Positions 23,997 to 34,369 of a stretch of DNA of 64,000 nt are shown one piece after another (the first letter of the stretch is position 1; each line of letters starts with the position of its first letter). A model generated the notes under the pieces. The model did not search any database. It saw only the letters and a program-made list of their open reading frames with translations, and was not told the DNA's origin. This DNA comes from Cubamyces lactineus (Eukaryota > Basidiomycota > Agaricomycetes > Polyporales > Polyporaceae). The stretch covers positions 248,001 to 312,000 of the forward strand of contig JACDTU010000014.1 of assembly GCA_022376465.1 (NCBI GenBank), read 5' to 3'. The translations under genes were made by a program, and so were the position numbers.

Positions 23997-24704
23997 ATGT
24001 CCAACTCGCTCACTCAGCTCGTTCCTGTCCTTGACGGTTCGAACTACCCTCAGTGGGTCGACCTGATGAAGGCTTACCTTCAGCAGCAGGAGGTTTGGCT
24101 CGTCGTTGAGCCTCCTGAGGGCATCGCTGCCCCTACCCTTGAGGAAGACGGTAGAAACCGGAGCGAAGTCGTCGCCTGGAATCAGATGATGATGAAGGCG
24201 ATGGGCTGTATTCGCCTCCGGCTCAGCCCCGAGGTGAGTAGCCTTGTGAAAGACAAGGCGACTCCCAAGAAGCTGTGGAGCGCCCTTAAGAGCCTCTACG
24301 GGACTACCTCGTCGATGGGTGCCTATAGTTTCTATAAGGCCGCCACCAGTGTGCGCATCCCGTCGAATGAGCATCCCGGCCCTGCGATCGCTAAGATCCA
24401 AGGGAACCTCGACCAACTGAGCGGTGCGGGGATTAACATCCCTATGAACCTGCGTGCCTTGATGATCCTGGATGCAGCGCCGCTGCGGTATGAGACCGCA
24501 ATTCAGCTCTGTCTTAACGACAATGAGCTAGCAGACCTGACCACTTCTGATGCTCGGGAAGCACTTGTGGCTTCTTGGGAGGCGTCGGTGACAAAGGGTA
24601 ACCGCAAAGTTGGCGAGGCAAAGAAGCTCAGCGCTGTCAAGCGCAAGGGCAAAGATCCTGCCTTCAAGCAGCAGCAGCAGCAACACCGCAACGGTGACTC
24701 GTAG
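23997..24704 (+). CDS. gag: copia Gag polyprotein part
   Basis: Structural part of the element, 235 residues to a TAG at 24702-24704. It begins with the LTR-copia Gag pattern (LDGSNYPQWVDLMKAYL, a UBN2/DUF4219-like region) and ends in a basic, Gln-rich tract coded by CAG repeats. No CCHC zinc knuckle is seen, unlike most copia Gags. The frame continues past the TAG, without shift, into pol, so either read-through or a CAG-to-TAG mutation applies. Gag would assemble virus-like particles in the cytoplasm. Confidence 0.85.
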   Translation: MSNSLTQLVPVLDGSNYPQWVDLMKAYLQQQEVWLVVEPPEGIAAPTLEEDGRNRSEVVAWNQMMMKAMGCIRLRLSPEVSSLVKDKATPKKLWSALKSLYGTTSSMGAYSFYKAATSVRIPSNEHPGPAIAKIQGNLDQLSGAGINIPMNLRALMILDAAPLRYETAIQLCLNDNELADLTTSDAREALVASWEASVTKGNRKVGEAKKLSAVKRKGKDPAFKQQQQQHRNGDS

Positions 24705-27700
24705 CAGCAGCAGCAGAAGGGCAAGGGCAAAGCTCGGCGAGGGAAGCGTAAGGGTCAGAAGTCTTCAGACCATGACCACGCCCACCTTGCTTCCACCGCG
24801 GTCATCTCTGACGGTCCTACCACGACTGTCGATCCGCGTGCGCTTCTGCGCAAGCCTGTCCGGGCTAACAGCCCTGAGGGTGAGTCGAAGTATCCTACCC
24901 TCAAGCGTGCCTTCAACCTTGCTCGCGACCTCGACATCACGCCCAGTCCTGAGCGCATTCGCACTTTGGAAAGCGTAATTAAGGTCAGCGACAAGGGGGA
25001 GGGTTCTAGCCAGATCGTCGAGATCGACTCGGACAGCGCGGACAGTCACTCGTCGAAGCGGACTCGCCTTACCTTGGCTGAGCGCATCGACTGGACTGAA
25101 AGGGATGACGATGCGGAATCCACTGTCTCCTTCGGCTATGAAGATGACGACGTGGACATGGAGATCGCCAATGCGGCTGGTCTCTATGAGCAGTATGACG
25201 AGCAAGTGCGGTCAGTACTTCTCACTCTGCCCTACAGACAACACGCTGATGCGCTTCTTTCAGCAGCAACATGTAACAGCGTGGATGGATCTGCGGTAGT
25301 TAGATTGCGGAATCCTGTCTGTATTTCATTTGAACAATGTAGTCATTCTGTTTTATTCGCGGAATGTGCTCGTTGCAAGGGCAAGAGTAAGGCTGACCAA
25401 AATCCTCAATGGATGCTTGACTCGGGCGCGTCTCTCCATTTCACCAATGATATGGACGATTACATTGAGTATGCGCCGCTAAGTGAAGACATTGTCGTCC
25501 ATACTGCGAATGGCGTTGCCTTTGTCAAGGGATCTGGGACTGTTCTTCTGAACTGTCCATTACCATCCGGCGGTCACACGACAGTGCGCATTGCACCTGT
25601 CTACTTTATGCCAGACCTATCTATCCGCCTTCTCTCTATGGGAGAATTCCTTCAGAAAGGAATGCGAGTAAGCGGAAATGCTGAGAGAGTCAGCATCTTG
25701 CAAAGATCAGGAAAGCCATTCCTGGTTTTTCATCCACGCACTCCCAATGACACTGTCTACTGTGTCGAGTCGCTTCACGCGAGGGATGCGTTGTATATCT
25801 TTCCAACAGTCTGTAACCTTGATTACCAGACCATGCACCGTCGCTTGGGTCATCCTTCCAAGGATGTGCTAAGGCATGCAAGGGAACACACTGCAGATTT
25901 CCCTACCATTGAGTTCCCTAAGGAGGAACCTCTATGCCGTGGATGCGCAGAAGGGAAGATGCCCTTACGGTCCTTCCCGCCATCCGTTCGACGCGCTTCT
26001 CGTCCTTTTGAGATTATTCACTCGGACTTGAAGTCATTCCCCATCGACTCCTACCACAAATACAAGTATGCGATCATGTTTCTCGATGATCATACATCGT
26101 ATGCTTGGGCTGTGTGTCTGCGCTCCAAGGATGCTGCGCTCACAGCGACAAAACACTTCCTTGCCAACGTCGAGAATCAATTCAAGACGAAGGTACAGAA
26201 GTGGATGTCTGACGGTGGAGGAGAGTACAAGTCCAAAGCATTTGATGCATTGCTTAAGGACAAAGGCATAGAGATACTCCAGAGTGTTCCGCACCAGCCT
26301 CAGCAGAATGGCCGTGCTGAACGACTCATGCGAACTCTTTCAGACAAGGCTGAAGCTATGCGCTTTGACGCCTGTCTACCACAATCATGGTGGGAATTTG
26401 CGATTGAGCACGCTGTTCATGTGTATAACCGCACGCCTTTACGCCGCTTGAAGTGGCGAACCCCCTATGAGGCGTTGAATGGTGAAGCTCCATCTATCAA
26501 ACACTTACGTGTGTTTGGGTGTGGTGCCTATGTGCACTTACCGCCTGCAGTACGAACCAATAAGCTCTCGCCTAAGTCAGAACTTATGGTGTACATTGGG
26601 GTCGCCCCCGGTAGTCATGGCTTTCGGTTCATGCGGTCACCCAATAACGTTATATTCACGTCAGCACATGCATTGTTTGACGAGAATATGTTCCCTAAAT
26701 GTCCCACCAACCAGCGACGTCGTACCTCTCGAATTGATGATCCAGAGGACGAAAACCCATCTGACCATGAACCAACCGTTCCTTCGGGCCCTGATGATGA
26801 CGATGAGCCACGTCATCCTCCCCACCAACCTCTTGAAAGGAGACAGGAGCAGGAGCATGACGATGCACCTGAGATGCCACCCCGTGTGCGCACTCCTAGT
26901 CCGCCGCCCCGTGTGCCGGAATTGCCGCCTACGCCTCAGAAGCCTAGGCGTGCAACACGTGAGCGGAAAGTACCAGTTCGCCCAGGCAATGTGTACGGAG
27001 AGTCACGGCATCCCGTACAACAGTTCAAGGAGATTGAGAAGCAGGGGGAGTGGAAAAAGATTGTTGGTGAGCAGTCGGGTCGCTCCCGTGCCACTGGCAA
27101 GTCTCGGTCAGAATCTGTTCCCGGCAGTAGTTCTGCACCACCCGCTCCAAGCGACATACCTGCTCCATCCGCCTCGGGAGAAGCGTCTGGCAGCGCACCT
27201 GATAATGGCTCGGGTCACTCTTCAGACGAGGTCGAAGATGCCCTGCGCGCCATGCATGATGAACTGGCCCTGGCACAACTATGCCGGGAAGGGGGAGTAG
27301 GACTTATCAACTATCTGCTCATGAAAGCAGTGCCACCAGTTGATGAGAATCTGCCCGATACGTCCAACGTTAGAGAGTGGACTTACCGTGACATCGCTCG
27401 CCTACCACCGGCTGAGCAGAAGGAATGGAAGGCTGCTTGCCGTGAGGAGCTAGAGGCACTCCGACGGCGAAAAGTCTTTGAGTTGGTTGATCGCCCTAAA
27501 GGGCGCAAGGTCATAAAGAACCGATGGGTATTCGACGTCAAATCTGACGGTCGAAAGAAGGCCAGGCTTGTAGCCAAGGGTTTCTCCCAGGTCGAAGGTG
27601 TCGACTACGACCAGATCTTCTCACCAGTTGTTCGCTTTGAGACTGTGCGGCTTTTGCTTGCACTCTCAGCACTTGAAGACTGGTACATCACTGGACTCGA

Positions 27701-28913
27701 CGTCCGTAATGCTTACCTTTACGGAAAGCTTGACGAGGAGATCTACATGGAACAACCCGAAGGCTTTGCAGCCAAAGGCCAGGAGCACAAAGTCCTCCGA
27801 CTACTACGTGCTCTATATGGACTTAAGCAAGCAGGTCTTGCGTGGTGGCGCACCCTGAATGAGTCCATGAAAGAGCTAGGCTTCAAACGCTTAGTCTCTG
27901 ATGCCGGTATCTTCGTCTTTAGGGACGAGAACGGCAGCATGGTCATCGTCATTGTGTATGTCGATGACGCCCTCTTCTGTGGACGGAACAAGGCACTTGT
28001 CAATAAGATGAAGGCCAAGTTCATGGAGAAGTGGGAATGCAGAGACCTTGGCGAAGTCAAGGAATTCCTGCGTATGCGCATCCAGCGTAGAGGTCGAACG
28101 ATCCGTATTGATCAGTGCGCCTACCTGGAGAAAGTGCTTCTGCGATGCGGTATGCAGAACGCGAAGCCTGCGCCTACTCCACTGCCGGCAGGGTATCACC
28201 CAGAGCCAAATAGTCAACCAGTGGATCCCATTCTCCGCTCCAGGTTCCAAACCGTCATTGGATCCTTGCTGTATATCATGCTAGGCACTCGACCTGACAT
28301 CGCTTTTGCCGTGACCAAACTATCACAGTTTGCTGCGAATCCTTCGCAAGAGCACCTCACTAAAGCGCTGTATATCTGTCGCTATCTTCTCGGGACCAGG
28401 TCTTACTCTTTGGTCTACGATGGTGCTAGTGGTCTCGGCCTGTGCGCATGTACCGACTCTGATTGGGGATCTGACCCATTCACTCGACGGTCACAAACAG
28501 GATATTTCCTGAAGTTGGCTGGAGGGATTTTCAGCTGGCAATCTCGTGCTCAGAAGACAGTTGCACACTCGTCAACTGAAGCCGAGTACATGGCAATCAG
28601 CGATTGCTCTCGCCAAGTAGTCTGGATCCGCAACCTTATGAGCGAGATCGGCTACAAGCTAGCTCCCATCCCAATTGCGGGAGACAGCCAGGGATCGCTC
28701 TTTATGAGCTCGAACCCTGTGACTGAGAGCCGGTCGAAACACATCGATATTCGCTACCATGCTATTCGAGAGTATATCGAGAATAAGCAGGTCGAAGTGT
28801 TCTTTGTTGACGGCTCGGATAATCCAGCTGACCTCTTCACCAAGAACCTGGGACATGTCAAGTTCACCAAGTTCAGAGGGCAACTTGGCCTTGAGTTCTA
28901 TGACTTGGCCTAA
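24705..28913 (+). CDS. pol: copia Pol polyprotein (protease, integrase, RT, RNase H)
   Basis: Continuous frame after the gag TAG, about 1400 codons, no internal stop. The aspartic protease motif LDSGAS is near 25417. The integrase has an HHCC zinc region (HRRLGHPS to CRGCAEGK, about 25840-25960) and a D-D-E core (HSDLK near 26020, SDGGGEY near 26205, NGRAERLMR near 26310). Reverse transcriptase starts near 27440, with GLDVRNAYLYG, LYGLKQA and the YVDD catalytic box near 27957. RNase H covers about 28450-28620 (CTDSDWGSDP, SSTEAEYMA). The first conventional ATG lies well inside, so expression needs read-through of the TAG or an intact gag-pol in a sister copy. No chromodomain. Confidence 0.92.
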   Translation, partial: QQQQKGKGKARRGKRKGQKSSDHDHAHLASTAVISDGPTTTVDPRALLRKPVRANSPEGESKYPTLKRAFNLARDLDITPSPERIRTLESVIKVSDKGEGSSQIVEIDSDSADSHSSKRTRLTLAERIDWTERDDDAESTVSFGYEDDDVDMEIANAAGLYEQYDEQVRSVLLTLPYRQHADALLSAATCNSVDGSAVVRLRNPVCISFEQCSHSVLFAECARCKGKSKADQNPQWMLDSGASLHFTNDMDDYIEYAPLSEDIVVHTANGVAFVKGSGTVLLNCPLPSGGHTTVRIAPVYFMPDLSIRLLSMGEFLQKGMRVSGNAERVSILQRSGKPFLVFHPRTPNDTVYCVESLHARDALYIFPTVCNLDYQTMHRRLGHPSKDVLRHAREHTADFPTIEFPKEEPLCRGCAEGKMPLRSFPPSVRRASRPFEIIHSDLKSFPIDSYHKYKYAIMFLDDHTSYAWAVCLRSKDAALTATKHFLANVENQFKTKVQKWMSDGGGEYKSKAFDALLKDKGIEILQSVPHQPQQNGRAERLMRTLSDKAEAMRFDACLPQSWWEFAIEHAVHVYNRTPLRRLKWRTPYEALNGEAPSIKHLRVFGCGAYVHLPPAVRTNKLSPKSELMVYIGVAPGSHGFRFMRSPNNVIFTSAHALFDENMFPKCPTNQRRRTSRIDDPEDENPSDHEPTVPSGPDDDDEPRHPPHQPLERRQEQEHDDAPEMPPRVRTPSPPPRVPELPPTPQKPRRATRERKVPVRPGNVYGESRHPVQQFKEIEKQGEWKKIVGEQSGRSRATGKSRSESVPGSSSAPPAPSDIPAPSASGEASGSAPDNGSGHSSDEVEDALRAMHDELALAQLCREGGVGLINYLLMKAVPPVDENLPDTSNVREWTYRDIARLPPAEQKEWKAACREELEALRRRKVFELVDRPKGRKVIKNRWVFDVKSDGRKKARLVAKGFSQVEGVDYDQIFSPVVRFETVRLLLALSALEDWYITGLDVRNAYLYGKLDEEIYMEQPEGFAAKGQEHKVLRLLRALYGLKQAGLAWWRTLNESMKELGFKRLVSDAGIFVFRDENGSMVIVIVYVDDALFCGRNKALVNKMKAKFMEKWECRDLGEVKEFLRMRIQRRGRTIRIDQCAYLEKVLLRCGMQNAKPAPTPLPAGYHPEPNSQPVDPILRSRFQTVIGSLLYIMLGTRPDIAFAVTKLSQFAANPSQEHLTKALYICRYLLGTRSYSLVYDGASGLGLCACTDSDWGSDPFTRRSQTGYFLKLAGGIFSWQSRAQKTVAHSSTEAEYMAISDCSRQVVWIRNLMSEIGYKLAPIPIAGDSQGSLFMSSNPVTESRSKHIDIRYHAIREYIENKQVEVFFVDGSDNPADLFTKNLGHVKFTKFRGQLGLEFYDLA

Positions 28914-28963
28914 ATCCGCTACATTCAGCCTGCGCGCTCGCGCACACTACCGTGGTGCTTAGC

Positions 28964-28972
28964 GAGGGGGAG
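28964..28972 (+). other. polypurine tract
   Basis: GAGGGGGAG directly before the right LTR, the expected plus-strand primer for LTR retrotransposons. Confidence 0.8.
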
Positions 28973-29270
28973 TGTTGAACTAGACGCGCATTAGGCGCTG
29001 ACTAATAGCAGGCTAGTAAGCGGGAATGGACACGAGGCTACCAGTCTCCTGGAGAAAGTTCCAGATACTGTGGCTGAGGTACTACGTAGTATGACATCGT
29101 ACTATACAGTATTACATCATAGCCTCCGTGTACATGTATATAAGGCTGCTCTTTAGGAGCAGTACAACAAGTCGCTCTTAACCTTCAATCCCTACGTGTG
29201 CCTCTATTCAGAGCTCTACAGGTAAGTGAGCTAGTGGGGCTTTCCACTGCGTAACAAGCCCTGCTCAACA
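28973..29270 (+). repeat. right LTR (298 bp)
   Basis: Same 298-base sequence as the left LTR by eye comparison, from TGTTGAAC to CTCAACA. Confidence 0.95.
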
Positions 29271-29275
29271 ATCAT
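29271..29275. repeat. target-site duplication, right
   Basis: ATCAT directly after the right LTR; pairs with 23383-23387. Confidence 0.9.
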
Positions 29276-29338
29276 AATCACTGCGGAGGGGTACGTGGGG
29301 CGGGTGCCAGTGAAGAGGCTTGTTAGGGCGGAGAGCAT

Positions 29339-29893
29339 GTTCGCGCTGGTATTGGTCTGCGCGGGTGGACTGGGGCGTGAGTGACGTCCTGGTGACCGCG
29401 TGCGTGAATGCTCAGAGCTGAGATCTGAGATGGCGCTCACCGTTGGAAGGATCCTTCGTTAAATTGGGAGGTGTGTCCTCGGAGAGTTCTTCTGACTGCA
29501 GTGACTGGCGCTTGGGGATTATATGCTATATTAACAAGAGCTAGCCGACGGATCGCACCTTGAGCGCGGTCTCGGTGAAGTGAATTTGTCGTGTGCGGCT
29601 GCGTTTGTAGGTCCCATCTGTGACCGCCCCTCAGGACCTCAGGGCTACATACCCTCGCCCAAGAAGCAAATACGAGGTGCGTGATGCTTGATGCGCGCGA
29701 TATCCGCATACCGAGGAGATAGAGAAGCTTCTACCGCTTACTTCCAGCGCGCACCCGAATACGCACCGGCTTGGATGCTATTGGTCTTTAGCGGTAAGGA
29801 AACATGACCGACGTAGTATATCCGTCCTTCCCGCAGCCGCCCACAATTCACACGTCCAATACCTATATCATTCGAGCGGATCCAACCGACGCC
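29339..29893. other. spacer upstream of the decayed gene
   Basis: Holds a minus-strand frame (29437-29709) that may include an earlier exon of the decayed gene, but no donor joins it in frame. Also the 3' flank of the NCA2-like gene. Confidence 0.35.
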
Positions 29894-32209
29894 TCAAGCC
29901 GCGACGCGGTTCCATCCCAACGGCTCGCCCCACGACCGCCACATCCTATCCACCACACGCAGCTTATCCTGGCGCCCAAGCTTCGGGTCCTCGAGATCGG
30001 CGACGTCCTCCAAGAAGCCCTCGCGCAGGCGCGAGTTCGGCGGCAGCGTCGTCTCCGCGTACTTGCGCAGGTGCGTCACCGACAGCAGCAGCAGCCCCGA
30101 CGTCAAGGGCGACACGGCCGCGGACGATCTCTGGCTGAGAGCCGTCGTGTGTGTGCGGTGGTGGTGCGCGTGCGAGTCCGGCTGGGCGATAAGGAGGCGC
30201 TCGATCCGCCTATTGCCGTCAGGACGTGGTTAGAATAATGCTCCCCGTCATGTCAGGAAAATGCGAAGACATATGTACCTGACGGTGAGCCATACGCTGC
30301 CGCGTTTCACCCTGCCACCATAACGGCCTCGGCCGCGTCCGCCGGTCCACAGATTGCGGGCGTAGCCGGCGAACGCATACACTATCGCGAGAGCCGGCGC
30401 GACGCCGACAAACGCAAAAGTCAATTCCTGAGACTTCAGGAGCTTGTCGATGCCGGAGAGCGCCTGGTTGATGTCGACCTGCGGCAGAACATCTCAGTCA
30501 ACAGCCCCGCACTAAACCCGCAGTATGGGGTTCAAAAGGGATGTACGGACCTTGGCCTTCTGCACCTGGATGAACAAGGATCGCAGGAGCGTGCCGTGCA
30601 GGGCAGACCGGACAGGGTTCTTGATGTCCTCCTCGTAGATCTGCATCACCGCCGTTAGGTCGCCCATCTGCACCTGCTGCGAGAGCGCAGCGAGCTCTGG
30701 TTGGCCGTAGTGCAGCTTCTCCTGCGCCAATGCTAGGGTCATCCGTTCTAAAGACTAAACTCATCATCAGGATGACTTCAAATGCATGTGGTAAGATGAT
30801 CTTACGTCGAGGTCAGCGCGGACGCTCTCTTTAGTCACGATGACACCGTCATCATGGCCCGCACGCACAGTCTTTACGATGCCGCGCAACGGCTCCAGGA
30901 TCCAGCCCTCCCAGAAGCTCTTGATAGTCTCCACTGCCTCTTTCGTGAGTTCCTCTAGCGATGCTCGCGACGCATACGCCGTACGGATGGCGTACAAGGC
31001 TAATGGTGGCAAGAATACAAGCCGCGGCCAGATAAGGGTGAGGCGCGACGGCCTACGGAGCTGTCCTGACTTCATTTCCGCACTATGGAGGGACTTGTGA
31101 GACGGCAGCGAGCAATTGGCCAACTCAGACAAAGCCTCCACGGCACGTCCTGGAGAGATGGCATCGACATCCTGCAACTGCGCGACCTCCTCCCCTTCCA
31201 TTATGGATTGTAAATGGGTAGTAAAGGTGGCGAAATGGGCAATGGCTAGGTCGTTGGCACTGTCTTCGAGGGCAGATGCGAGTCGGTCGCGCATCTCGGC
31301 CAAAGCACCGAGGACTTCGGCGCGTTCGTCGCGGATACGTTCAAGTTCTTTCTGTTTGTATTTGCATTCACCTCGCGCCAGCTCTACAGGAAGTGTTGCA
31401 ACGGTGCTGCATGCCCGCGCAACGTTTGAACAGGTGTCGAGGAAGGCGTCGTACGCAGAGGTGACCGTCTGGGTGGGAGAAGAGGTGAGCGCGAACTTGC
31501 GTGAACCTCGCGCAGAGGTAAGAGCAATACTGTATGGCTGATGGTGTAGGTGGGGGAAGAGCGCGAGTGTAAGCGTGTTCGGGCGGAGGGTGCTGGTTGA
31601 AGGGAACAGCCTGCGGAGAGAAGACGGTTTGAGGATGGAGGGATGGAATGGGATATTATGGGATCTGAGGGTCGACAGCAGGACCTTGGAGAGATTCGCG
31701 ATTCGCAAGGGAAGTGCTGGACAACACTATTAGTATATGCAGCAAAGTCATGATCGCGACTACCGAGCAGCGCGAAGGCCGTGTCACGTACTTTGCAGGA
31801 GATAATACGCGGTATATCGCCGAGAACGTCCCAGCTCGCTCCACCACTCGAGCTCTGACTCTGCCTCACTCGCCTCGTCCAAGTACATTGTTAGAGCTTG
31901 GGCATACAGCCCGAGCGCGAGCCTCCCGATGATGGCGCGCCGAAGGGTTTGCTCCTCTTCGTCTGTGGCCTGCGCGGACAGTAGTTTCTCGTGATGTTCG
32001 AGCGTCTGTAACGCGTCGATGCATTCTCTGAGAGACTCAGGCGACGAAGATTGGTCGAGCTTCACGTATAGACTGCGCAAGGTTTCCTTGGTCTGAGATT
32101 CAGCGGATGCAGCCTGGGCGTGGAGTTGGTCGCCGGGCGTCGTAGCAGCGGTCGGAGGAAGAGTCTTCTGGGAGAGGTCCGCGACGATGTGGGAGACGAA
32201 GGTCGACAT
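29894..32209 (-). CDS. NCA2-like mitochondrial protein
   Basis: Member of the NCA2 family. Yeast Nca2 is a mitochondrial protein needed, with Nca3, for proper expression of the mitochondrially encoded ATP synthase subunits 6 and 8. Five minus-strand exons: 32209-31792, 31716-30806, 30754-30551, 30478-30279, 30209-29894, giving 682 residues. The diagnostic C-terminal block is present: LRSLFIQVQKAKVDINQAL, then GIDKLLKSQELTFAFVG. Two probable membrane segments lie near residues 366-385 and 531-550, and a coiled-coil-like, charged region near 255-300. A His-rich loop occurs near the C-terminus. The start ATG opens exon 1 with no upstream in-frame ATG. It lies convergent with no clear partner; the AA9 genes downstream of its start are unrelated. 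Confidence 0.88.
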
Positions 32210-32487
32210 GATAGCAGAGCGCGATTGTATTAGACAGATGGATAGCTTAGTCTAGTGCATAGTACGGAGGATGGAAGACGTTGAGGAAATGGAGGCGCTC
32301 GAGCCGCTGGGAGTGAGTGAGCGCATTCGCCGCTTGCGTCATAGACGCGCTTGTTTCTTTCCCAAGATGGCATGTATTCAAGAACGACTCCCAACAACCA
32401 CTGCTAACTACCAAACGTACGGTACTTCCAACGATCACTCCAGTCTCATCAAGCATATAATGGAGCATTTTTGTACTATTAGCCCGC

Positions 32488-33771
32488 TCAGCATGTGAAG
32501 ACCGCCGGTCCTATACAGCATCAATATTAGCACGCAAATTGGCAGAATTACGTGGTATGCACGACTTGCGACTTACCGGGGCAGGTGTAGCTCGTGTCCC
32601 CGTAGATGTTGGCAGTGATACCAGGGCTCGTCGCTAGCACAAGGTGTCAGCACTACTTCATGTTGTTGTAAATCGCAGGCGTACGGGTGTATGCTCCCGG
32701 GAAGCTCACGGTCTCGGGCTTCGCATCACCGCCATTGGTGACCTCCAGCTGCGCGCAGCTCATCTACGACAGTGTCAGTCTGTGTTGCTTTGTAAGAAGG
32801 ATATTTTCTCTTACGTAGAACTCGGCACCGGGGTAAGAAGTCGCGGAAGCCAAAGCTAGCAGGCCCGGTAGTGAGTACACCCGCAGCCTCAATGACACCT
32901 TCTCAACGACAAACTCACAGATGGATTCAACGCGGAGAAGGTACTGCCCGGCTTGGACACAAGATGGGATCGTGATGTTCACATAGCCGCCGTTGATGAA
33001 GAGTAGGTCAGATCCCCACTGGTGAGTCGTGGGATTGAGGCCTTCCTCGAAAATCTGTGTTTCATGATCACAGCAGGTCAAGCTACTATCTCCGAGCGGA
33101 CTTCACTGCGGAAGCCTCGTACGGACCTTGAACCATTGCAGGCCGGTGACGTCCGATTGAGTAGCGTCCGGAATTGCGGCGCTAGTATAATGGCTCATTA
33201 ACTTCGCAATTTACATCAGAACCTAAGATGGACTCACAGGTATGCGAGCACTGGCCCTAAAATTCGACATATTTGTGTTAGTGGGCGAAGTGAGAACGGC
33301 TGAGTGGGACAGATGCTTTCTCCCAGACTTACCCTTCTCAGTAGGGTCCAACGGGTCCGACGGGTCGGGCCCAACGTAACCAGCCGGCGTGTGGTGGAAC
33401 TCGGCGGCGACGACGCCTCCCGCGGGTACGGAAGCGACGACTGTCGAAACGGGCTGGATGAAGTCGGTGTTGCAAATGATGTCGTTTGAGGTGATGTCTT
33501 TGACGGGCTGTGTCAAGCATAACATCATTTCCACAGTCAATGCCCTACTGAGGCTGCAATGCGTACGTTGTTCGTCGAGGGTACGCGGACCGCGACACCG
33601 TGGCCCTCCTCAACGCCGTTGACAGCGAAGGCCTATCGTGAAGCATAGTGAGCAACCATAGGGGCACCGATACCCACGGTGTGGGATGTGACTGACCGAA
33701 AAGACCGTCCGCGCCTTGACGGAGGAGATTGCCAGGACGAGAGAAGCGAGCGACAGGAACGATGCCTTCAT
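32488..33771 (-). CDS. AA9-family protein with N-terminal Arg in place of the copper His
   Basis: Secreted AA9 (GH61) fold protein, 241 residues. Ten minus-strand exons: 33771-33697, 33632-33567, 33507-33333, 33256-33238, 33181-33127, 33054-32919, 32855-32815, 32763-32685, 32633-32577, 32510-32488. The signal peptide should be cut after SSVKA, leaving ARG-Thr-Val-Phe as the mature start. In active LPMOs residue 1 is His, one half of the copper-binding histidine brace. The second brace region (EFHHTPAGY), the axial Tyr (GAEFYMSC) and the typical FPGAY and PGPAVFTC ends are kept. AA9 proteins with Arg at this position are known from Polyporales, such as Lentinus similis LsAA9B, and lack LPMO-type copper chemistry. 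No CBM. Exon sizes of 19, 55, 41 and 79 nt match the neighbouring AA9 gene, so the two are tandem duplicates. Confidence 0.9.
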
Positions 33772-33834
33772 TTCAGCTCTTTTGCTGCACGAAACAGTGG
33801 AGGGTCTGAATGACCACGGCCATGGGTCTGGCTC

Positions 33835-33841
33835 TTTTATA
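33835..33841 (-). promoter_or_regulatory. TATA box of the Arg-type AA9 gene
   Basis: Minus-strand TATAAAA about 64 nt before the ATG, at the same distance as in the paralogue. Confidence 0.6.
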
Positions 33842-34369
33842 CGGTGCGCGGCGCGCCAACGCGAGCGTTGACAGGTCCAGCACCATCCTGCGGGTTTGCT
33901 GGCACCTGGAACGAGTGGCAGGAGACGACGTTGAAGCCGAACAATCGTCAGTGCCAGCATATCGGTGACTGGAAGCTGCGACTTCTTGTCATATGATGCA
34001 CCGAGGTTTCGCTGCGGGTTCCCTATTGAGGTACTCAGGCTCTCACCAGACGGGCGTCACAAATTCCGGGAAGCACGATCCTGCATGGCCACTACGGATG
34101 ACGCTCTTGCAACGGTCATGGGCAGTAGGAAGGTGACAGTACTTTGACGTCCTACACGCTGCACGATTCGTCGTGCGAGATTCTTCCGGACTCTTCCTCG
34201 GATATAACGCGCGTTGTGGCAGATATCGGTAGGCTCATGACTTGATTTACACTTCGAAGGCCATGAGACGGAACATACTGGACGAGAGAGGGAGAACGAC
34301 ATGACGCAGATACGAAACAAAGATGCCGATCCACCAATCCTGCAGAGTGCGGGACACATGCACTCCTCT

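Larger units (their letters stand above)
23388..29270 (+). mobile_element. complete Ty1/copia LTR retrotransposon
   Basis: A 5883-bp element with 298-bp LTRs that are identical by eye and end in TGTTGA and TCAACA. It has 5-bp target duplications (ATCAT), a primer binding site after the left LTR, a polypurine tract before the right LTR, and gag and pol in one frame separated by a single TAG. Domain order protease, integrase, reverse transcriptase, RNase H places it in Ty1/copia (Pseudoviridae type), not Ty3/gypsy. Identical LTRs mean recent insertion. It lies inside the coding frame of a decayed minus-strand gene. Confidence 0.95.
22783..29338 (-). pseudogene. decayed gene split by the copia element
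   Basis: A minus-strand open frame runs from an ATG at 29338-29336 to the right edge of the retrotransposon (29271). It continues in the same frame on the other side (from 23387) across the 5-bp target duplication, so the element inserted within an exon. Beyond that the frame breaks at a run of ten G (plus strand, 23292-23301) and again in G-rich DNA near 23200. A third frame then stays open to the stop at 22783-22785. The three pieces have gene-like composition (for example LVIIEDVARRARELWKL). No family recognised. It is either a dead gene or, for the two frameshifts, sequencing error in homopolymers. The span includes the inserted element (23388-29270). Confidence 0.5.

Noticed and set aside
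29437..29709. Upstream exon of the decayed gene
   Set aside because: No donor joins this frame in phase to the exon before the insertion; left unassigned.
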